DNA of 5,689 nucleotides from Christensenella sp. UBA4651 (GCA_002405615.1 DHMD01000023.1:26877-32565); one strand, 5' to 3'; counted from the stretch's first letter, positions 1 through 5,174 are shown. Notes: a model not told the origin generated them from the letters alone. Program-made: numbers and translations.

Positions 1-1143
1 GTCGTAGATAGCGGCGGTGCTGGGCTAATGTATTTTGTCGAAGGGGCACTCCTTGGACTGAATGGCGAAACCGTTTATGACGAAAACGAGCAATACAAAC
101 TCTCAAATCCGACCAACGACTTTGACCCCACTTGTTTTAACGAAGATAGCAAAATGGAGTACGGATATTGTACAGAATTTTTGCTCCAACTCCTCAATTC
201 AAAGACTGATATTGCTCACTTTTCTGTGCAGACGATTATTGACTACCTAGAAACCTTGGGCGACTCTATCGTGGCATTCCAAACGGGAACAGTGGTCAAA
301 GTTCACGTACATACATTTACCCCAGGTAAAGTATTCGAATTTTGCCAGCAATTTGGCGAATTTATCACCCTAAAAGTCGAAAATATGACTATTCAACATA
401 ATTCCAAATCAGCCACTCCGCACGAGCACAGCAAAGCGGGAAATTTGCAGTCCTCCGCCGTGGCAAAACGCAAGAAACGCAAACCGTTTGCAGTGGTCGC
501 AGTTGCCTCTGGCGAGGGCATTTGTAACGCATTTTACGAACTTGGTGCTGATGTAGTGGTACAGGGATTGCAAACCAAGAACCCCTCTACCCAAGACTTT
601 TTGCAGGCTTTTGATAAGGCGGACGCCGACACTATTTTTGTGTTGCCAAACAACGGAAACATTCGCCTCGCAGCGGAGCAAGCGGCAGGAATGTACCCAA
701 AATCTGATGTGCGAGTAATCGACACGAAATCACTAGGAGAGGGGTATGCTGTGCTATCAATGCTAGATTATTCGCCTGCGAATGTCGAAGGAATTATCGA
801 GGGAATATTGGCTGCCAAAGAGGGCGTGCAAACCTGTTGTGTTACTCACGCTATTCGTAATGTAGTGCTGGACGGCGTAGATGTAGTGGAGGGAAATTAT
901 ATAGGCTTTTGCGACAAAACTATGCTCGCCTCAACCGCCGACTGTGTGGAAACAGCGCTGCAATCAATGGAAAAATTATCCGCCGCAAACCGCGATGTAA
1001 TAATAGCAATTTACGGCGCAGAAACCACCGCAGAGCAAAGAGAAACCTTGGCAAACGAAATCGCCATTCGCTACCCTAATGTAGAGTTTTTTGCAATAGA
1101 CGGCGGTCAAGAAGTCTATAACTTTATTATAGTTTTGGAGTAA
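1..1143 (+). CDS. fakA: Fatty acid kinase ATP-binding subunit FakA (DAK2/YloV family), 5'-truncated by window edge
   Basis: FakA phosphorylates fatty acids held by a FakB protein, giving acyl-phosphate in the cytoplasm. The frame is open from base 1 and reads VVDSGGAGL before the first Met, so the true start lies upstream; the ATG at 28 is internal. That VDSGGAG stretch is typical of the end of the DhaL/DAK2 nucleotide-binding domain. About 380 codons remain, against a usual family length near 550 residues (known of the family), so most of the kinase domain is missing here. Visible family landmarks are KVHVHTFTPGKV (about residue 100 of the fragment), the GADVVVQGLQTKNPST stretch and FVLPNNGNI in the middle/C-terminal region, and the ending AIDGGQEVYNFIIVLE, which is a normal FakA C-terminus. 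It ends in TAA three bases before plsX, and the plsX ribosome-binding site lies inside its last codons, which suggests translational coupling. The assignment is firm, helped by plsX and a fakB-like gene downstream. Confidence 0.93.
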   Translation, partial: VVDSGGAGLMYFVEGALLGLNGETVYDENEQYKLSNPTNDFDPTCFNEDSKMEYGYCTEFLLQLLNSKTDIAHFSVQTIIDYLETLGDSIVAFQTGTVVKVHVHTFTPGKVFEFCQQFGEFITLKVENMTIQHNSKSATPHEHSKAGNLQSSAVAKRKKRKPFAVVAVASGEGICNAFYELGADVVVQGLQTKNPSTQDFLQAFDKADADTIFVLPNNGNIRLAAEQAAGMYPKSDVRVIDTKSLGEGYAVLSMLDYSPANVEGIIEGILAAKEGVQTCCVTHAIRNVVLDGVDVVEGNYIGFCDKTMLASTADCVETALQSMEKLSAANRDVIIAIYGAETTAEQRETLANEIAIRYPNVEFFAIDGGQEVYNFIIVLE

Positions 1144-1146
1144 ATA

Positions 1147-2157
1147 ATGATAAAATTAGTACTAGATTGCTTCGGTGGCGACCTTAGCCCCGATGTAAAC
1201 ATTATCGGTGCAGTGGATTCTCTCAACAAATTGCCCGATTTAACACTTATTTTGACAGGGGACAAGGATATAATTTCGCAGAAATTAGAGGGGCTAATTT
1301 ACGACCCAGAGCGACTAATTATTGAGCACGCTCCCGAGGTTGTAACTTGCCACGAAAAGCCTACTGAAGCAATCCGCAGAAAGGATACTTCACTATATCG
1401 TGCCTTTGAATTAGCTAGGGAGAATGACGATATTTCAGGACTAATTAGCCTTGGCTCAACTGGGGCGGTTCTATCGGGGGCTGTGTTGCGTTTCGGTAGA
1501 ATCAAGGGGGTGCTGCGCCCCGCTTTTTGCCCAATTATGCCTACAATGAATGGCGGTGTAGTGGGAATTTGCGATAGCGGTGCAAATGCAGAATGTACCC
1601 CAGAATATTTGCAGCAATTTGCTATTATGGGTTCACGCTATATCGAGTCAGTTTATGGTGTGAATAGTGCCCGAGTTGCCCTACTAAATATGGGTATAGA
1701 GGCAGAGAAAGGCGACCCGCTGCACATTGCCGCACACAAATTGCTAGTGGATACTCCTAGTATAAATTTTGTAGGGAATATGGAGAGCCGTGATGTGCTA
1801 TCGGGCAAGTATGACCTGGTCGTGTGCGATGGCTTCTCGGGCAATGTGCTAATCAAGGCGACAGAGGGTGCTTGCCTAGAAATGCTCAAAATGCTAAAAC
1901 GAGAAATGACAAAAAGCCTAAAAAACAAATTCGGCGCATTATTTCTAAAAAAATCAATAATGCAACAAAAAGAATTTATGGATTACCGCAATTATAGCGG
2001 TGGGGTAATGCTAGGCACTCGCAAAATCGTAGTAAAATGCCACGGTGATGGCACTGCCGTAACGGTACGAAAATGCATTGAGCAAGCGTATATGATGGCT
2101 AGCAAAAATTTGGTCGAAACAATAGAAAGAGAACTTCAAAAGATAACAAGTGAATAG
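1147..2157 (+). CDS. plsX: Phosphate acyltransferase PlsX (acyl-ACP:phosphate acyltransferase)
   Basis: PlsX interconverts acyl-ACP and acyl-phosphate at the membrane surface. The acyl-phosphate feeds PlsY for glycerol-3-phosphate acylation, and in the reverse direction PlsX loads FakA-made acyl-phosphate onto ACP. The 336 residues match the usual length of about 330. Family landmarks in order are DCFGGDLSPD (7-16, equivalent of the common DAMGGDxAP start), SLGSTGAVL (101-109), DSGANAECTPEYLQQFA (143-159), ALLNMGIEAEKGD (178-190), DLVVCDGFSGNVLIKATEG (223-241) and a C-terminal GGVMLGTRKIVVKCHGD (285-301). The ATG at 1147 is supported by GGAG at 1137-1140, six bases upstream. It sits three bases after fakA and nine before the fakB-like gene, so all three are probably co-transcribed. 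No missing blocks or frameshifts are seen. Confidence 0.95.
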   Translation: MIKLVLDCFGGDLSPDVNIIGAVDSLNKLPDLTLILTGDKDIISQKLEGLIYDPERLIIEHAPEVVTCHEKPTEAIRRKDTSLYRAFELARENDDISGLISLGSTGAVLSGAVLRFGRIKGVLRPAFCPIMPTMNGGVVGICDSGANAECTPEYLQQFAIMGSRYIESVYGVNSARVALLNMGIEAEKGDPLHIAAHKLLVDTPSINFVGNMESRDVLSGKYDLVVCDGFSGNVLIKATEGACLEMLKMLKREMTKSLKNKFGALFLKKSIMQQKEFMDYRNYSGGVMLGTRKIVVKCHGDGTAVTVRKCIEQAYMMASKNLVETIERELQKITSE

Positions 2158-2166
2158 GAGAAAATT

Positions 2167-3036
2167 ATGGTAACATTTTTTACAGATACTGATACCGACA
2201 CAACCCCAGAAATAGCGAGAAAGTACGGCTACAAACTAATAAGTATGCCATACTCAATAGGGGACACGACAATTCGCCCGTACGAGGACTTTGAGGAGTT
2301 TGATTCCAAGCCTTTTTATGATATGTTGCGTGCGGGTACTATTCCTAGCACCAGTGCATTGAGTAAGGCTGACTATATTAGATATTTCGAGCCAGAATTT
2401 GCCGCAGGGAATGACATTATGTATGTGCATTTTTCTGCCAAAATGTCCGCAACTTTCGGCTTTATGCAGCAGGCTCTCGATGAATTGAAGCAAAAGTATC
2501 CCGACCGTAAGTTTTATGGAATTGATACAAAAGCAATTACCGTCTTGAGTCTAAACATTGTTGAGGAAATCGGTGATATGATTTTGGCAAACAAGAGCGT
2601 GGACGAGATTATGGAGTGGGCAAAAACTGAGGTGGACAAGTTCGCAATTTACCTCTATGCAAACGACCTTAAATTCTTCAAACACAGTGGGCGTGTCAGC
2701 GGACTCGCTGCTGCCATGGGTACAATCTTTGGTGTACGCCCTATAATTCATATCAGTAGCGATGGCGAGATGAAAAATATCGGCAAAGAGCGTGGCAAAA
2801 TGAATGCCGTAAATCGCATAATTAGTTACATTGAGGAAATGGGCGAAGATGTCAAAAATCATCGTGTGATTATCGGACATACCGACTGCATTGACGATGT
2901 AAAACTAGTGGAGCAAAAGTTAATAGAGAAATTCGGTAGCGACCTAGATATTCAAATTGTTATGGTAAACCCTACCGCAGGTAGCCACTGTGGTCCATCA
3001 GGTTTGGGTGTAAGTTTCCACGCAAAACATAGGTAA
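2167..3036 (+). CDS. DegV family protein, probable fatty-acid-binding subunit FakB
   Basis: DegV/FakB proteins bind one fatty acid in a deep pocket and present its carboxylate to FakA for phosphorylation. At 289 residues this has normal family length. Landmarks visible are the N-terminal FFTDTDTDTTPEIARKYG (4-21, counterpart of the TDSTxDL start), IPSTSALS (59-66, the T-S ligand-head-group loop), YVHFSAKMSATF (86-97), FKHSGRVSG (171-179, the GRxS segment), the VRPII strand at 190-194, IGHTDCIDD (236-244) and the closing GPSGLGVSF (276-284). The ATG at 2167 follows AGGAG (2156-2160) with a six-base gap, and that site overlaps the plsX stop codon. Position immediately after fakA and plsX is the best argument for a FakB role rather than an uncharacterised DegV protein. 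Which chain length or saturation it prefers cannot be read from the sequence. Confidence 0.88.
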   Translation: MVTFFTDTDTDTTPEIARKYGYKLISMPYSIGDTTIRPYEDFEEFDSKPFYDMLRAGTIPSTSALSKADYIRYFEPEFAAGNDIMYVHFSAKMSATFGFMQQALDELKQKYPDRKFYGIDTKAITVLSLNIVEEIGDMILANKSVDEIMEWAKTEVDKFAIYLYANDLKFFKHSGRVSGLAAAMGTIFGVRPIIHISSDGEMKNIGKERGKMNAVNRIISYIEEMGEDVKNHRVIIGHTDCIDDVKLVEQKLIEKFGSDLDIQIVMVNPTAGSHCGPSGLGVSFHAKHR

Positions 3037-3047
3037 TCGGAGTCGCT

Positions 3048-4169
3048 ATGATAGAAATAAAAGAGGTTAAATCAAAAAGAGACCAGAGAGATTTTATGAA
3101 TTTCCCTCTCAAAATGTATAAGGATTGCCCGTATTTCGTGCCGCCATTGTACATTGACGAAAAGAAAATGTTTAAGCGAAATTTCGTATACAACGAAACT
3201 TGTGAAAGCGTGTTTTTTTTGGCAAAACAAGACGGCAAAATTGTGGGGAGGATTAGCGGTATTATTCAGCGTGCCGCAAATGAAAAAAATAATCAAAAGC
3301 GAGTGCGTTTTACCAGGTTCGATAGTATAAACGATACTAGCGTGTCTAGCGCACTTTTCGCCGCTGTCGAGGAGTGGGCAAAGGCGAGGGGAATGGATAC
3401 AATCGTTGGGCCTCTGGGGTACTCTGATTTGGAAAGAGAGGGGCTGCTTATAGAAGGCTTTGACGAGCTATCGACCTTTGAGGAGCAGTACAACTTTGAT
3501 TACTATCCGCAGCTCGTTGAGGACTACGGCTTTGTAAAAGAAGTTGATTGGAACGAGCGCAAACTCTATTGCCCTGATGAGCCTGACGAGAAATTGGAGA
3601 GGGTGTCCAACCTTATGCTCCAAAAATATAACCTGCGTTTCGCAAATTGCAAGAATACAAAGGAATTTTTGGATAAATATATTGACAAATTCTTTAATTT
3701 GTTGGACGAAACATATACTGATATTTATGGAACTGTGCCATTTACGGACGGTATGAAAAAGGTTATGCGAGCGAATTTTGCACTCATTTTGGATATAAAA
3801 TATTGCTCTGTTATCGTGGACGAAAATGACGATGTAGTCTGCTTTGGAATTAGTTTCCCTGCAATAGGGGAAGCGGTGCAAAAGTCCCAAGGTAAACTCA
3901 CAATCCCTGCGATTTTTAGATTGCTGCGTACACTCAAAAATCCAAAAGTTATCGACCTAGGGCTAATAGGTGTTGCACCTCAATATGCCCAAAAAGGTGT
4001 CGCTTCTGCACTTACCGCACAAATGATGAAGTACCTCCAATCAGGCAAAATCGACCATATGGAAACCAACCTAAATTTAGAAGATAATATGAATATCCAA
4101 AATCAATGGCGTAGGTTCAAATCAGTCATTCACAAACGCCGCCGTGCCTATGTCAAGCCTATTGTATAG
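3048..4169 (+). CDS. Large GNAT-type N-acetyltransferase, substrate unknown
   Basis: The 373-residue protein resembles bacterial two-part GNAT proteins of the YghO-like kind. The N-terminal half has FMNFPLKMYKDCPYFVPPL (16-34), then GPLGYSDLEREGLLIEGFDE (121-140), a signature followed by a YNFDYYP segment. The C-terminal half carries an acetyl-CoA-binding motif A, IGVAPQYAQKGVASALTAQM (307-326), with the QxxGxA-type pyrophosphate loop, then METNLNLEDNMNIQNQWRRF (338-357). I infer acyl transfer from acetyl- or another acyl-CoA to an amine; the acceptor is unknown. No signal peptide or membrane segment is seen, and the C-terminus is basic (HKRRRAYVK). CGGAG at 3038-3042 supports the ATG at 3048. 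It follows the fakB-like gene by eleven bases and is the last gene before a terminator, so it is probably in the same operon, but a lipid role is only guilt by association. Confidence 0.8.
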   Translation: MIEIKEVKSKRDQRDFMNFPLKMYKDCPYFVPPLYIDEKKMFKRNFVYNETCESVFFLAKQDGKIVGRISGIIQRAANEKNNQKRVRFTRFDSINDTSVSSALFAAVEEWAKARGMDTIVGPLGYSDLEREGLLIEGFDELSTFEEQYNFDYYPQLVEDYGFVKEVDWNERKLYCPDEPDEKLERVSNLMLQKYNLRFANCKNTKEFLDKYIDKFFNLLDETYTDIYGTVPFTDGMKKVMRANFALILDIKYCSVIVDENDDVVCFGISFPAIGEAVQKSQGKLTIPAIFRLLRTLKNPKVIDLGLIGVAPQYAQKGVASALTAQMMKYLQSGKIDHMETNLNLEDNMNIQNQWRRFKSVIHKRRRAYVKPIV

Positions 4170-4172
4170 CCA

Positions 4173-4303
4173 GTGCTATGCGTTTTTGTAGAAAAACAGG
4201 AATTGTTGCATAGTACCCCGCAAATTGCGATATTTGACTATAACTATGCGTAAAATGTCGATTTTTTGGACTCCCTATGTGTAAATGTAAGTATGCATAG
4301 CAC
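4173..4303. repeat. Nested inverted repeats (CTATGC/GCATAG) downstream of the operon
   Basis: An outer pair GTGCTATGC (4173-4181) and GCATAGCAC (4295-4303) is a perfect nine-base inverted repeat. Inside it TTGCATAGT (4206-4214) pairs with ACTATGC (4243-4249) over seven bases. An innermost CGCA/TGCG hairpin sits near 4220-4229, and GTTTTT/AAAAAC (4182-4187 with 4192-4197) forms another. A further near copy, CTATGTG, lies near 4275. This could be a folded 3' UTR, or a small palindromic element with terminal inverted repeats. I see no clear target-site duplication and no reading frame of substance. The rest of the 4170-4394 gap holds only the terminator and the next promoter. Confidence 0.5.
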
Positions 4304-4330
4304 CTTGGATACAATTTTAATAGTATTCAT

Positions 4331-4359
4331 AGTCGCAAGTAAACTGCTTGCGGCTTTTT
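4331..4359 (+). terminator. Intrinsic terminator ending the fak/plsX operon
   Basis: GTCGCAAG (4332-4339) pairs with CTTGCGGC (4347-4354), eight pairs with one G-U and a seven-base loop, followed by five T (4355-4359). It lies about 160 bases after the acetyltransferase stop codon and before the tRNA promoter, so it probably ends operon transcripts. Confidence 0.78.
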
Positions 4360-4394
4360 ATTTGAACTTTTTTCGTTTTTTGTTCAATTTTTAC

Positions 4395-4423
4395 TTGACA
4401 TCTGCATATAATAGTGTTATACT
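4395..4423 (+). promoter_or_regulatory. Strong sigma-A-type promoter for tRNA-fMet
   Basis: TTGACA (4395-4400), a 17-base spacer, then TATACT (4418-4423). Start of transcription is expected near 4430, a few bases before the mature tRNA 5' end at 4434. The AT-rich T-tract upstream could act as an UP element. A TATAAT at 4407-4412 is only six bases from the -35 box and is not used in this reading. Confidence 0.85.
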
Positions 4424-4433
4424 AACAATGTAT

Positions 4434-4510
4434 CGCGGGGTAGAGCAGTTCGGCAGCTCGTTGGGCTCATAACCCAAAGGTCGGAGGTTCAAATCCTTCC
4501 CCCGCTACCA
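4434..4510 (+). tRNA. Initiator tRNA-fMet (anticodon CAT), CCA encoded
   Basis: The 77-base cloverleaf is complete. The acceptor stem is CGCGGGG with CCCCGCT, the D stem GAGC/GCTC, the anticodon stem TTGGG/CCCAA around loop CTCATAA (CAT at 4468-4470), and the T arm GGAGG-TTCAAAT-CCTTC, ending in ACCA. Initiator marks are all present: an unpaired first position (C1 against U72), three consecutive G-C pairs at the base of the anticodon loop, and purine 11 with pyrimidine 24 (A-U). It delivers formyl-methionine to the ribosomal P site. The opposite base at position 72 is U, where many bacteria have A. Its 3' end from 4486 is copied exactly at 4723. Confidence 0.97.
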
Positions 4511-4640
4511 TTTGCTCAGGGGATACGACTAGTTATTCCCTGAGTATTATTTTATCAAAAAACCAAGATTGGTTAGACTAGGGGAAGTCTTTCGCACGAT
4601 TTCATCGTGCCCGTGTAGTGGCCTACACGAACCTCCGAGC
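4486..4640 (+). repeat. Structured tRNA-linked cassette, copy 1
   Basis: First of two related cassettes. It starts inside the tRNA T arm and continues into a chain of hairpins: 4515-4544 (11 pairs), AACCA/TGGTT (4561-4574), AGACT/AGTCT with an AGGGGA loop (4575-4590), GCACGAT/ATCGTGC (4594-4610) and CGTGTAG/CTACACG (4612-4629). It ends with a single-stranded-looking ACCTCC (4631-4636), the anti-Shine-Dalgarno sequence. Copy 2 lies at 4723-4880. Differences between the copies fall mostly in loops, which suggests that the RNA fold is kept. I do not recognise the family. It contains no convincing reading frame with a ribosome-binding site. Confidence 0.8.
4515..4554 (+). terminator. Hairpin with U-rich tail just behind tRNA-fMet (possible leaky terminator)
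   Basis: CTCAGGGGATA (4515-4525) pairs with TATTCCCTGAG (4534-4544), eleven pairs with one G-U and an eight-base loop. The tail TATTATTTTAT (4545-4554) is interrupted, so termination may be partial, leaving readthrough into the rest of the cassette. It may also simply mark the tRNA 3' end for processing. Confidence 0.5.
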
Positions 4641-4722
4641 AATGTTTGGTACGGAGCGTACCAATCAATCTGCCTTGCCGCCCGCAAATTTGGGATTTGC
4701 TATCGGCTGCGTGGATAGGCGG
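4641..4722 (+). other. Unique spacer between cassettes, with hairpin and potential three-way junction
   Basis: This 82-base stretch has no counterpart after copy 2. It opens with a perfect eight-pair hairpin, TTGGTACG/CGTACCAA around GAG (4646-4664). Bases 4678-4722 can form a compact three-way junction: CCGCC/GGCGG (4678-4682 with 4718-4722), GCAAAT/ATTTGC (4684-4689 with 4695-4700) and TATC/GATA (4701-4704 with 4714-4717), with only one unpaired base at the joint. Read as a five-pair stem with loop TTTGGGA, the middle hairpin looks like a tRNA-Pro(TGG) anticodon arm. No matching D arm or 5' acceptor strand is visible, so it is not an intact tRNA. Confidence 0.5.
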
Positions 4723-4747
4723 GGTTCAAATCCTTCCCCCGCTACCA
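4723..4747 (+). pseudogene. Orphan 3' end of tRNA-fMet (T loop, acceptor 3' strand, ACCA)
   Basis: These 25 bases are identical to the last 25 of the tRNA-fMet gene, and the identity continues through the next TTT (28 bases in all). No intact D arm, CAT anticodon or 5' acceptor strand precedes it, so no mature fMet tRNA can form. The upstream GGCGGGG could pair with CCCCGC of the fragment, giving a tRNA-like hairpin instead. The origin may be a tandem duplication with loss of the tRNA body, or an attachment-site-type repeat. Confidence 0.75.
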
Positions 4748-4753
4748 TTTACA

Positions 4754-4797
4754 TACTCAGGAAATACGGTTTGTTATTACCTGAGTATTATTTTATC
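4754..4797 (+). terminator. First hairpin of cassette copy 2 with U-rich tail (possible leaky terminator)
   Basis: An eight-pair stem, TACTCAGG/CCTGAGTA, is extended by four pairs beyond one A-A mismatch, with an eight-base loop. The tail TTATTTTATC is the same as in copy 1. Its position straight after the orphan tRNA 3' end mirrors the hairpin behind the real tRNA. Confidence 0.4.
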
Positions 4798-4883
4798 AAA
4801 AACCAAGATTGGTGAGACAGAGGGAAGTTTTTCGCACGATTTTATCGTGCCAGTGTAGTGAGCTACACAACCCTCCGAACTGT

Positions 4884-4916
4884 TAAAAGTCCTTATTTTG
4901 AGGACTTTTACTTTTT
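4884..4916 (+). terminator. Intrinsic terminator closing the tRNA-cassette unit
   Basis: TAAAAGTCCT (4884-4893) pairs perfectly with AGGACTTTTA (4901-4910) around a seven-base loop. The T-rich run CTTTTT follows at 4911-4916. With the promoter at 4395 this defines a possible transcript of about 480 bases holding the tRNA and both cassettes. Bases 4921-4979 are AT-rich with no feature other than upstream context for the next promoter. Confidence 0.8.
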
Positions 4917-4979
4917 GCCTAGATTTAATTTGAAGAAATATATATTCATTTACAAGTTTTTATTATTGCACAGAAACAC

Positions 4980-5008
4980 TTGACATTTATTTTCACTCCT
5001 TATATAAT
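4980..5008 (+). promoter_or_regulatory. Perfect-consensus sigma-A promoter for the RNA at 5015
   Basis: TTGACA (4980-4985), exactly 17 bases, then TATAAT (5003-5008). Both boxes match consensus at all positions and the upstream 50 bases are very AT-rich. Transcription should start near 5015. Such a promoter with no reading frame behind it points to an abundant non-coding RNA. Confidence 0.88.
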
Positions 5009-5014
5009 CATAGA

Positions 5015-5118
5015 GCCACTTAGCCCTCTGTTGGGGAAGTCGTGAAGTATGCACGAACAGGAGAGAACGCAGGCTTGAAAGACGTAGACCTCCAAGACCA
5101 CTCATTTGAGTGGTTTTT
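5015..5118 (+). ncRNA. Small structured RNA of unknown class, about 104 nt
   Basis: The unit is bounded by a perfect promoter and an intrinsic terminator and has no ORF with a ribosome-binding site. The visible fold has CTGTT/AACAG (5028-5032 with 5056-5060) closing over CGTG/CACG (5041-5044 with 5052-5055), and it leaves GGGGAAGT (5033-5040) as a one-sided bulge. TTGGGG (5031-5036) can instead pair with CTCCAA (5090-5095). The 5' end CCACTTAG (5016-5023) can pair with TTGAGTGG (5106-5113), closing the whole RNA or opposing the terminator. I checked by eye for SRP RNA (no GGAAG-type GTCAGGTCCGGAAGGAAGC motif), RNase P (no GAGGAAAGTCC), tmRNA and 6S-type features and found none. It shares GGGGAAGTC and ACCTCC with the cassette at 4486-4640. 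Confidence 0.7.
5098..5118 (+). terminator. Intrinsic terminator of the small RNA
   Basis: CCACTC (5098-5103) pairs with GAGTGG (5108-5113) around ATTT, followed by five T (5114-5118). The descending arm can alternatively be taken by CCACTTAG near the RNA 5' end. Confidence 0.85.
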
Positions 5119-5174
5119 ACTTTTCCATTGACTTTTTGGTTTTTTGTATAATAATAACAGAGTTAGTTCAGTCG

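Larger units (their letters stand above)
4723..4880 (+). repeat. Structured tRNA-linked cassette, copy 2
   Basis: Second copy of the 4486-4640 cassette, of nearly the same length and with the same hairpins in the same order. TACTCAGG/CCTGAGTA plus an inner AATA/TATT helix with one A-A mismatch spans 4754-4787; GCACGAT/ATCGTGC spans 4834-4850; GTGTAG/CTACAC spans 4853-4868. The GCACGAT stem is unchanged while its loop differs by one base. GAGGG (4820-4824) can pair perfectly with CCCTC (4871-4875); copy 1 has the weaker GGGG/CTCC. The cassette is followed by a true terminator at 4884. Confidence 0.8.

Noticed and set aside
409..3937. Several minus-strand and alternate-frame open frames inside fakA, plsX, the fakB-like gene and the acetyltransferase gene
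   Set aside because: They are shadows of well-supported coding sequences and show no family features.
4407..4412. TATAAT as the -10 box of the tRNA promoter
   Set aside because: It is only six bases after TTGACA; TATACT at 4418 has the correct 17-base spacing.
4266..4472. 68-codon open frame on the + strand
   Set aside because: It crosses the operon terminator, the tRNA promoter and half of tRNA-fMet, and has no ribosome-binding site.
4618..4858. Two overlapping open frames of 65 and 70 codons
   Set aside because: They run through hairpins, the orphan tRNA 3' end and cassette copy 2. One depends on a TTG start, neither has a Shine-Dalgarno site, and the peptides look like chance translations.
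4511..4880. tmRNA, T-box leader or CRISPR array
   Set aside because: No tag reading frame or tmRNA 5' half, no T-box sequence or downstream aminoacyl-tRNA synthetase or amino-acid gene, and only two long copies instead of short repeats with unique spacers.
4486..4880. An integrative mobile element at tRNA-fMet
   Set aside because: The tRNA 3' repeat looks like an attachment site, but the 209-base interior has no integrase or other coding sequence, so a mobile element is not annotated; the repeat is reported as a finding only.
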